From contig NZ_CP187532.1 of assembly GCF_049852125.1 (NCBI RefSeq), positions 62,001-126,000 on the forward strand: a stretch of DNA of 64,000 bases, in the 5' to 3' direction. The position numbers were made by a program, and so were the translations under genes. This document shows positions 57,703-64,000 of the stretch, one piece after another. The notes under the pieces are model-generated. The model did not search any database, was not told where the DNA came from, and saw only the letters and a program-made list of their open reading frames with translations. Source of the stretch: Senimuribacter sp049852125 (GTDB lineage: Bacteria; Bacillota; Clostridia; Peptostreptococcales; Anaerovoracaceae). How positions within the stretch are numbered: the first letter of the stretch is position 1; every line of letters begins with the position of its first letter.

Positions 57703-58556
57703 TGAAATTATACGCACCGTCTACCATCAGGGATATCAGAGACAGGTACGGATTTAAGCTGTCTAAAAGCTTAGGGCAAAACTTCCTGACGGATAAAAAT
57801 ATTATAGATAAGATTATAGAAGCTACAGAAATTACAGAGGATGATCTGGTAATAGAGATCGGGCCGGGTATCGGCGTTTTAACAGCGGAAGCGGCACGAC
57901 TTGCAAAAAAGGTCGTTGCGGTGGAAATTGATAAAAATTTGATTCCCATATTGAAAGAAACTTTGGCCGAATTCGATAACGTTGAAATTATCAATCAGGA
58001 TGTATTGAAGACTGATCTCAATGAAATCATCAGAACGTCCGGCTGCAAACAGGCTAAAATCATCGGAAATCTTCCATACTATATTACAACACCGATTATT
58101 ATGGGAATTTTAGAAAATCATGTAATAGCTAACAGTATTACTATCATGATGCAGAAAGAAGTAGCTGATCGTATAAAATCTCAGCCGGGGACGAAAGCCT
58201 ACGGAGCATTATCTGTGGCCGTACAGTATTATTGTACAGTGGATAGTGTTGCTATCGTGCCAAAAGAGGTGTTTGTGCCGATACCAAAGGTAGATTCTGC
58301 AGTTTTGCGTCTTAATATCAGGGGAGAAAGACCTGTGGATTTAGTGGATGAGGACATGTTTTTCCGCTGTATCAAAGCAGGATTCGGTCAGAGACGGAAG
58401 ACATTGTCAAATTCTCTCATGGGTGTAGGCTGCGTAACAAAAGAGGAAGTTAAAGCCGCGCTTAATGCGTGCGATATAGATGAAAAGAGGAGAGCCGAAA
58501 CCTTGTCTTTAGACGAGTTTGCATGTCTTGCGAATTATTTCGGCAAAAGGGAATAG
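57702..58556 (+). CDS. rsmA: 16S rRNA (adenine-N6) dimethyltransferase RsmA (KsgA)
   Basis: 284 residues. SAM-dependent enzyme that dimethylates A1518 and A1519 of 16S rRNA. KSLGQNFLTDKNIIDKI, EIGPGIGVLTAEAARL and IIGNLPYYITTPI (NLPY motif) are intact, with the C-terminal domain VFVPIPKVDSAVLRL. The start at 57702 shares a base with the rnmV stop codon; earlier in-frame codons lie within rnmV. A typical partner of rnmV. Confidence 0.95.
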   Translation: MKLYAPSTIRDIRDRYGFKLSKSLGQNFLTDKNIIDKIIEATEITEDDLVIEIGPGIGVLTAEAARLAKKVVAVEIDKNLIPILKETLAEFDNVEIINQDVLKTDLNEIIRTSGCKQAKIIGNLPYYITTPIIMGILENHVIANSITIMMQKEVADRIKSQPGTKAYGALSVAVQYYCTVDSVAIVPKEVFVPIPKVDSAVLRLNIRGERPVDLVDEDMFFRCIKAGFGQRRKTLSNSLMGVGCVTKEEVKAALNACDIDEKRRAETLSLDEFACLANYFGKRE

Positions 58557-58574
58557 AGAAAAGAGGATAAAGTA

Positions 58575-60560
58575 ATGGAGAAAGCAAGGAGTTTTTATAA
58601 GAGATATCTACACAATAGTTTTTTCTTTTGCCTGGTTTGGGCGTTTTTATTGAATCTGATTATCGAAACATTGGCACGAAAAGGATTTCAGGGGCTTGTA
58701 TTTTTACTGGATAGTCCAATTGTGTTTTTATACAATACTCTGATTATCTTTGCTATGCTAGTTATTGCTACGGTATTCCGTCGGCGGATTTTTTTCATTG
58801 TCATTGTAACATTAGTATGGTTGGGCATTGGAATCACCAACGGTATTATTCTGATTCAGAGAATGACGCCTTTTACTGTAAAGGATTTGAGCGCTATTAC
58901 AGACGGAGCGACTTTATTGACAAATTATTTTTCCAAGACAGAAATTGCTTTGATCGCCAGCGGAATTATAATTGGTGTAATCGCTTTAGTTATTCTGTTT
59001 ATAAAAGCGCCAAAAAAGCCTAAAGGGGAGGTTAATTTTAAACGTAATGCTACGGCAGCTTTGCTAATCATTCTTTTAACTTTCGGAGCAACCTTTGGAC
59101 TGGTAAAAGTAGGCCTTCTGTCCACATTCTTTGGAAATTTGGCGTACGCTTATGAGGATTACGGCGTGCCATATTGCTTTATCAATACCTGGCTGAATAC
59201 GGGAATTCATAAACCGATGGGGTACGATGAAAAGAAGGTAAAAGCAATCTTTGATAAGAGTCAGTACGCAGAGGACGGTACGATGAAGCCGGTACAAACC
59301 GATGTAGACGAAGACTATCCGAATATTCTTTTTCTGCAGCTGGAGTCTTTTGTCGATCCGATGCTATTTAATAATATAAAGCTTTCAGAGGATCCGATTC
59401 CATATTATAGGAGTCTTATGAAGCAGTATTCTTCCGGAAGCTTGACTGTGCCTGCCTGCGGCGCCGGTACCGCGAATACGGAATTTGAGGTAATGACTGG
59501 CCTTTCTGTTAAATTCTTTGGTCCGGGCGAGTATCCGTTTAAGGCGGTATTAAAGGAAAAGACCGCGGAGTCAATTGCGAACAACCTGAAGTCCATGGGT
59601 TACTCTACCCATGCTATTCACAATCACAGAGCGTTGTTCTATAACAGAAACCTGGTTTTTGACAATATCGGTTATGATACCTTTACGTCTCTGGAATATA
59701 TGAGTGACGTACCGAAGACTCCAAAAAACTGGGCGAAGGATTCCATTTTGACAAGCCAGATTATGGACGCGCTGAAGTCCAGTAAAGGACACGATTATAT
59801 TTATACAATTTCTGTTCAGGGTCACGGTAAGTATCCGACTGAGCAGTTGATCAAGAATCCGAAGATTCAGGTTACCGATGCACCAAATGAAGAATTGAAA
59901 TGGAAGTATGAATACTATGCCAATCTGGTTTATGAGATGGATCAGTTTGTCAGGGAATTGACGGAAACCCTGGCGAGGTTTGATGAAGATGTTATTCTTG
60001 TTATGTATGGCGACCATATTCCTGCGTTAGACGTGACGGAGGGTTCCTATGACGCGAAAAATCTGTATCAGACGCAGTATATTGTTTGGAGTAATTTCGA
60101 TATGGAGAAGAAGGATATGGATTTGACTACTTATCAATTGGCGGCCGAGGTCTTTGACCGTATCGGTATTCACACAGGAACTACTGTTAAATTTCATCAG
60201 ACTGTGGATCATAAATCAAAAGACTATTTGAAAGATTTGAAGCTCCTTGGATATGACATGCTTTATGGTAAAAATTATATTTACGGCGGCATAAATCCAT
60301 TTGAAAAAGCGGGTATGAGGATGGGCGTTAAGACCATCAAAATTGATAAAGTTGTTAGCATTGGAGGAAAATATTATATTAAAGGACAGAATTTCACGGA
60401 ATATAGTAAGGTAACTCTTAATGGAGAAACTTTGAAAACCATTTATTTGGGGCCGAGTCTGCTGGGATTGCAGGAGGAAGTGGATCCGGCGGACGCTGTG
60501 AATATGAAAGTCAGCCAAATTGATAAGTCGAATAAGGAAATTATAAGTACCACAGAGTAA
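58575..60560 (+). CDS. LTA synthase-like sulfatase-fold membrane protein
   Basis: 661 residues. About five N-terminal membrane segments (1-200), then an extracytoplasmic sulfatase-fold domain (from about 250). The metal/catalytic motif GAGTANTEFEVMTG carries the candidate nucleophile Thr, with QLESFVDP upstream and MYGDHIPAL near the end of the domain. LtaS-family enzymes transfer glycerol phosphate from phosphatidylglycerol to a lipid acceptor. A beta-rich C-terminal segment (about 585-660) is extra. The exact product is uncertain. Confidence 0.85.
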   Translation: MEKARSFYKRYLHNSFFFCLVWAFLLNLIIETLARKGFQGLVFLLDSPIVFLYNTLIIFAMLVIATVFRRRIFFIVIVTLVWLGIGITNGIILIQRMTPFTVKDLSAITDGATLLTNYFSKTEIALIASGIIIGVIALVILFIKAPKKPKGEVNFKRNATAALLIILLTFGATFGLVKVGLLSTFFGNLAYAYEDYGVPYCFINTWLNTGIHKPMGYDEKKVKAIFDKSQYAEDGTMKPVQTDVDEDYPNILFLQLESFVDPMLFNNIKLSEDPIPYYRSLMKQYSSGSLTVPACGAGTANTEFEVMTGLSVKFFGPGEYPFKAVLKEKTAESIANNLKSMGYSTHAIHNHRALFYNRNLVFDNIGYDTFTSLEYMSDVPKTPKNWAKDSILTSQIMDALKSSKGHDYIYTISVQGHGKYPTEQLIKNPKIQVTDAPNEELKWKYEYYANLVYEMDQFVRELTETLARFDEDVILVMYGDHIPALDVTEGSYDAKNLYQTQYIVWSNFDMEKKDMDLTTYQLAAEVFDRIGIHTGTTVKFHQTVDHKSKDYLKDLKLLGYDMLYGKNYIYGGINPFEKAGMRMGVKTIKIDKVVSIGGKYYIKGQNFTEYSKVTLNGETLKTIYLGPSLLGLQEEVDPADAVNMKVSQIDKSNKEIISTTE

Positions 60561-60574
60561 CAGGGAGGCGGATC

Positions 60575-61111
60575 ATGAAAACGCTGGAAACAGAAAGACT
60601 GAATTTAACTATGTTTACAATGAATGACGCGCAGGAGCTGTACGATTACGCGAAGAATCCTAATGTCGGGCCTCATGCCGGTTGGGCCCCGCACAAAAGT
60701 CCAGAGGAATCCGCAGAAATTATCCGAAGTCTTTTGATTCCTACGGAAGCGTGGGCTATTCGGGTAAAGGGTGAAGGAAAAGTCGTTGGGATTATCAGTC
60801 TGGAGCCGGATCGTCTCAGACCTGATGCAGACAGCAGAGAGCTAGGCTATAATCTGGCCGAGGATCACTGGGGTCATGGATATATGACAGAGGCGGCAAA
60901 AGAAGTTCTTAGGTTTGCTTTTTGCGAGCTGCACTTAAAGCAGGTGGGTATTTGTACCAGCAAAGTAAACTTCCGATCCCAAAGAATTATTGAAAAATGT
61001 GGGTTTGTCTATGAAGGGACGCTTCGTAGGACTTATTTGACCTATGATGGCAGCTTGCGTGATTCCATGGTGTTTTCCATTTTAAAAGAAGAATGGGAAG
61101 ATAAACATTGA
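60575..61111 (+). CDS. GNAT family N-acetyltransferase (RimJ/RimL-like)
   Basis: 178 residues. Begins LETERLNLTMFTMNDAQELY, with the acetyl-CoA-binding ELGYNLAEDHWGHGYMTEA, and CTSKVNFRSQRIIEKCGF typical of RimJ/RimL acetyltransferases, which acetylate protein N-termini or small amines. It lies 14 bases after the LTA-synthase-like gene and probably shares its transcript. The substrate is unknown. Confidence 0.87.
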   Translation: MKTLETERLNLTMFTMNDAQELYDYAKNPNVGPHAGWAPHKSPEESAEIIRSLLIPTEAWAIRVKGEGKVVGIISLEPDRLRPDADSRELGYNLAEDHWGHGYMTEAAKEVLRFAFCELHLKQVGICTSKVNFRSQRIIEKCGFVYEGTLRRTYLTYDGSLRDSMVFSILKEEWEDKH

Positions 61112-61120
61112 CGGAATAAT

Positions 61121-61168
61121 AAAAAGGACAATCGTATGTGTCGTTATCTGACGCGATTGTCCTTTTTT
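61121..61168. terminator. Bidirectional terminator between GNAT and aroB
   Basis: AAAAAGGACAATCG (61121-61134) pairs with CGATTGTCCTTTTT (61154-61167), a 14-bp stem with A-run on the left and T-run on the right. Confidence 0.85.
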
Positions 61169-61186
61169 AATATCACTTAAATGAAG

Positions 61187-62236
61187 TTAAGCATCTTCCA
61201 GTCCCAATTGGACGAATTGCTTTAACTCAGATAAAGAAATTTTTTGCAGACGGCATTTTCCTATTGACTCTGGAATAACCATGGAAATTTTATCACCGCA
61301 GATTTTTTTATCCATTAAAGCGAATCGGTAAAGCTCCTCGGCGGAATAACCGATCGAAAGGTCAAAGCCAAGTCCGCTCAGTAGATTTGAAAGCTCTGGT
61401 GCAATATTGGTATCGGTTAATCCCATTCTGTATGCAGCGCGTGATTCAACGATAAGACCCTTTGCCACAGCTTGTCCATGAGAAACAGAAAAGGTGCTTA
61501 GCTTCTCAATACCGTGGCCTACTGTATGACCAAAATTAAGAAGCTGACGCAATCCCATATCTCTTTCATCTGCTTCTACTACGGATTTTTTAATTGAAAC
61601 GCACCGTTCAATTACGTATTCGTAATCTTCCTCCTGAATTTTTGGAATCAAAGAGGATTCAGAAATCACAGCACATTTAACTGCCTCTGCTACGCCGTCC
61701 TGCAGCTTGATAGAAGGGAGACTGTCAAATGTTTTGTAATCACAGAGAACCAATGAAGGCTGCCAGAAGGCGCCTGCCAGGTTTTTTCCGCATAATAGAT
61801 TGATACCCGTTTTTCCACCTACAGAAGCATCAATTGCTGACATATAGGTGGTTGGAATCTGTACATAGGAAATCCCCCGCATATAAGTTGCAGCGACAAA
61901 TCCCGCCATGTCTCCGACAACCCCGCCGCCCAGAGCGACGATTGCATCTGAACGTGTTAGTCCTTCATCGGCCATAGATTCAAGAATATTGGAATAGGTA
62001 GTTAAATTCTTTGAATGCTCGCCGGATGGGAAAACGATTTTAGACGTTTGATATCCCGCTTCCATCAGGGAAGTCATGATGACTTGCGCATAAGCCCTGT
62101 TTACAGTACTGTCCGTGATGACGCAAATGCGGCACGGAGAAATACATTGCCGGATATAATTTCCGGCATCCTTGATAATATCCTTACCGATGATAATCTC
62201 GTAAGGCTTATCTGTGGATACAACGAATTTTTTCAT
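61187..62236 (-). CDS. aroB: 3-dehydroquinate synthase
   Basis: 349 residues. NAD+- and metal-dependent enzyme, second step of the shikimate pathway. FPSGEHSKNL (with GEKSK-like), ALGGGVVGDMAGFVAATYMRG split across the NAD-binding region, SVGGKTGIN, KCAVI and LNFGHTVGHGIE (metal His) are present. The start overlaps aroF by 29 bases, with AGGAG upstream. This pair is on the minus strand, against the direction of the surrounding genes. Confidence 0.95.
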   Translation of the reverse strand: MKKFVVSTDKPYEIIIGKDIIKDAGNYIRQCISPCRICVITDSTVNRAYAQVIMTSLMEAGYQTSKIVFPSGEHSKNLTTYSNILESMADEGLTRSDAIVALGGGVVGDMAGFVAATYMRGISYVQIPTTYMSAIDASVGGKTGINLLCGKNLAGAFWQPSLVLCDYKTFDSLPSIKLQDGVAEAVKCAVISESSLIPKIQEEDYEYVIERCVSIKKSVVEADERDMGLRQLLNFGHTVGHGIEKLSTFSVSHGQAVAKGLIVESRAAYRMGLTDTNIAPELSNLLSGLGFDLSIGYSAEELYRFALMDKKICGDKISMVIPESIGKCRLQKISLSELKQFVQLGLEDA

Positions 62237-63026
62237 AATCTCTTGCTCCTGATACTAACTGAGAGAAGGCGTTTGGCGAAAGAGCCTGGGCGCTGTCGCA
62301 TAAGGCAGAAGCCGGATCATTGTGCACCTCTATAAGAAGACCGTCGCAACCGGCGGCTATTGCCGCCAGGCCTACGGGGGTGACCAGCGAAGAAATCCCA
62401 GTTGCATGACTAGGATCTGCGATAACAGGTAAATGTGTTTTCTGTTTCAGCAATGGGATCGCATTGATGTCAAACGTAAATCGAGATGATGACTCAAAGG
62501 TCCGAATACCTCTCTCACACAAGATAACGTTGGGATTTCCCTCTTTTAGAATATACTCTGCGCTGTAAAGCAGTTCGTCTATGGTGTTGCCTGCGCCTCG
62601 CTTTAGCAGGACGGGTTTATTATTGCGGCCTAGAGCTGTCAGCAAAGAGAAATTCTGCATATTTTTTGCGCCTACCTGAATGATGTCAATATCCTCAAAG
62701 AGCATAAGATCAGCGGCGTCCATAATTTCCGAGATGACCGGTAATCCTACTGCACGACCGGCTTCAACCAGATAGGAAAGTCCCTCCTCGCCAAGTCCCG
62801 AAAAGGTATATGGTGACGTACGTGGTTTGAAAGCGCCGCCGCGAAGAACCTGCGCTCCTGCGGCTTTTACTGCGTAGGCAGTAGCCAGAAGCTGTTCTCT
62901 GGATTCAATCGCGCAGGGACCCGCCATAATCGTCAGACTGCCGTTGCCTATGGACAGGTCTTTTTTTCCGCCAATATGAATCACCGTGTCTTGGGGGTGA
63001 GATTTTTTTGAAGTCAGCATTTCCAT
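62208..63026 (-). CDS. aroF: 3-deoxy-7-phosphoheptulonate (DAHP) synthase
   Basis: 272 residues. Type I-beta DAHP synthase, first step of the shikimate pathway (phosphoenolpyruvate plus erythrose 4-phosphate). TIMAGPCAIESREQL, RGGAFKPRTSPYTFSGLGEE, LLKRGAGNTIDELL and DPSHATG are intact. It has no ACT or chorismate mutase domain, so allosteric control by that route is not visible. Start 63026 with AAAGGA upstream. Confidence 0.95.
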   Translation of the reverse strand: MEMLTSKKSHPQDTVIHIGGKKDLSIGNGSLTIMAGPCAIESREQLLATAYAVKAAGAQVLRGGAFKPRTSPYTFSGLGEEGLSYLVEAGRAVGLPVISEIMDAADLMLFEDIDIIQVGAKNMQNFSLLTALGRNNKPVLLKRGAGNTIDELLYSAEYILKEGNPNVILCERGIRTFESSSRFTFDINAIPLLKQKTHLPVIADPSHATGISSLVTPVGLAAIAAGCDGLLIEVHNDPASALCDSAQALSPNAFSQLVSGARDYEKIRCIHR

Positions 63027-63083
63027 AATACATTCCTTTTGACAGATAGAAATCCATGCGTTAAAGTAAATACAAGTATTTCT

Positions 63084-63112
63084 ATTATAACATATTAGTG
63101 AAAAATTTGCAA
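63084..63112 (-). promoter_or_regulatory. Promoter of aroF-aroB
   Basis: Minus strand TTGCAA (63107-63112), a 17-base spacer and TATAAT (63084-63089). On the plus strand TTGCTT (63123-63128) and TAAACT (63146-63151), also 17 bases apart, may serve the divergent gene. Confidence 0.7.
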
Positions 63113-63183
63113 AAAGTAACTATTGCTTTTTCTTAACAGGTCGTTTAAACTAATTTAAAGGATAAGCTTATGAAATATGAGGG

Positions 63184-63903
63184 GTGAGGAATATTAAAAA
63201 ACTGATCAAGAGATGCATTCTTCTAGCTGTTGCAATAGCCGCAGCAGGAGGTGTTATTGGTATGACTATTAATAATCATATCGTTCAATCACAGAAACAG
63301 AATATTTTGTGCGCGATCACAGAAGAAAAAGAGGACTTTAGTATTTCCGAAACCAATGAACTGAAAAGTCTGAATGCAGATTGTATTATGGTTCTTGGCG
63401 CCGGCATACGAGATGATGAAACACCTACCCCCATGCTAAAGGATCGGCTAGACACAGGAATCAGACTTTATGAACTGGGTACAGCGCCGAAGCTGCTTTT
63501 GACAGGAGATAATGGACAAGTAGGGCATAATGAAATTCATGTCATGCTGAATTACGTGAAAAAGGCCGGTGTGCCTGAGGAGGATATCTTTTGTGATCAT
63601 GCAGGATTCTCTACTTACGATTCTATGTATAGAGCACAGAGTATCTTTGGAGCGGAGAGGTTGATTGTGGTCACGCAGACGTATCATGAATACAGGGCGC
63701 TTTACGTCGGCGAAAAGCTGGGACTTACAGTGAAAGGCGTTGCGGCTGACCAGATGAAATACCGGGGACAGGCGGCACGCGAAATTCGAGAGGTACTTGC
63801 CCGTGTTAAGGATTTTTTAAAGGTAATGGCTAAACCGGAATCAGAACTAGGCGGAGAAGCAATTCCTATAAACGGAAATGGTTTGATCACCCATGGAGAA
63901 TAA
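63184..63903 (+). CDS. SanA/YdcF-like (DUF218) membrane-anchored protein
   Basis: 239 residues. One N-terminal membrane segment (about 9-28), then a DUF218 domain: CIMVLGAGIRDDETPTPMLKDRLD (split over the first strand and helix), KLLLTGDNGQ, FSTYDSMYRA, RLIVVTQTYHEYRAL and GVAADQMKYRG. The family (SanA, YdcF, ElyC) affects the cell envelope, including vancomycin sensitivity at high temperature and lipid-carrier metabolism. The start is uncertain: GTG 63184 has only a weak ribosome-binding site, and GGGGTGAGGA would fit an in-frame ATT at 63193. Confidence 0.83.
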   Translation: MRNIKKLIKRCILLAVAIAAAGGVIGMTINNHIVQSQKQNILCAITEEKEDFSISETNELKSLNADCIMVLGAGIRDDETPTPMLKDRLDTGIRLYELGTAPKLLLTGDNGQVGHNEIHVMLNYVKKAGVPEEDIFCDHAGFSTYDSMYRAQSIFGAERLIVVTQTYHEYRALYVGEKLGLTVKGVAADQMKYRGQAAREIREVLARVKDFLKVMAKPESELGGEAIPINGNGLITHGE

Positions 63904-63909
63904 ATAAAG

Positions 63910-64000
63910 ATGGAGTATCAATTATATGAGCTGCTGCTTTTTTTCGCTTTGTACAGTATTTTAGGATGGGCGGCAGACAGATGTATTTTTGCTTTGCGGA
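63910..64000 (+). CDS. CmpB-type putative ABC transporter permease, N-terminal part
   Basis: Only 30 codons are present before the window ends. MEYQLYELLLFFALYSILGW is the typical start of the DUF1113/ABC_trans_CmpB family of small multi-pass membrane proteins of unknown function. GGAG lies about 11 bases upstream of the ATG. It follows the SanA/YdcF-like gene directly. Confidence 0.65.
   Translation, partial: MEYQLYELLLFFALYSILGWAADRCIFALR

Noticed and set aside
1..64000. CRISPR arrays, tRNA or rRNA genes
   Set aside because: No regularly spaced repeats, no tRNA cloverleaf candidates and no rRNA-like sequence were found on reading both strands.

Overview
The window carries a chromosomal replication origin of a low-GC, Gram-positive, anaerobic, spore-forming bacterium, most likely a member of the class Clostridia. 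The evidence is a dnaA-dnaN-recF core with DnaA boxes; yabP/yabQ sporulation genes; ribonuclease M5, YidD and Noc; a high-molecular-weight rubredoxin-type flavoprotein; a DUF2148 ferredoxin-domain protein; and strong Shine-Dalgarno sequences ahead of ATG, GTG and TTG starts. An assignment near Anaerovoracaceae is only a guess. No rRNA, tRNA or CRISPR array was seen.

Layout. 1-7.9 kb (minus strand): an amidohydrolase fragment with a YfcC-type carrier; a c-di-GMP response regulator with an HPt protein and a HisD-like dehydrogenase; and an RtcB RNA ligase operon. 8.0-9.2 kb: the rpsF-ssb-rpsR operon with a hairpin leader. 9.2-17.5 kb: accessory genes, namely an ECF sigma factor with an unknown partner, a sugar nucleotidyltransferase, a LysR/M20 amidohydrolase/permease module, a DUF4143 ATPase and a decayed LysR gene. 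17.6-24.8 kb: a DUF2148 protein, a candidate small RNA, a five-gene operon (YbjQ, PAP2, CysK, PucR, flavin reductase-rubredoxin), plsC-thioredoxin and an ECF sigma/anti-sigma pair. 24.8-26.3 kb: an intact IS256-family element inserted in a terminator. 26.3-30.9 kb: a four-PepSY-domain protein divergent from a two-component system, then a SigB/RsbW-type pair.

31-48.5 kb is the origin. gyrB-gyrA run leftward and dnaA-dnaN-recF run rightward, followed in the same direction by rpmH-rnpA-yidD-yidC-jag-mnmE-mnmG-rsmG-noc-parA-parB. Compared with the usual Firmicutes order, the gyrBA and rpmH-parB blocks have swapped sides. The dnaA-dnaN gap holds two perfect DnaA boxes and a DnaA-trio-like run. One perfect parS site lies in the 3' end of noc and one near-perfect site follows parB. 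A near-perfect Noc-binding site lies in the noc promoter.

48.5-64 kb (mostly plus strand): a SprT-like protein, a gdpP-rplI-dnaB cluster in which GdpP lacks its membrane segment, a DnaD protein fused to the N-terminal part of a DnaC/DnaI helicase loader without the AAA+ domain, a LysM-G5-M23 peptidase, yabP-yabQ, a GC-rich island, divIC, rnmV, rsmA, an LTA-synthase-like enzyme, an acetyltransferase, aroF-aroB (minus strand), a SanA/YdcF-like protein and the start of a CmpB-type membrane protein.

Functionally the core supplies replication initiation, segregation, translation and tRNA modification, membrane insertion and division/sporulation. The flanks carry nutrient uptake and regulatory modules. 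Most genes point away from the origin, so they lie on the leading strand of their replichore.
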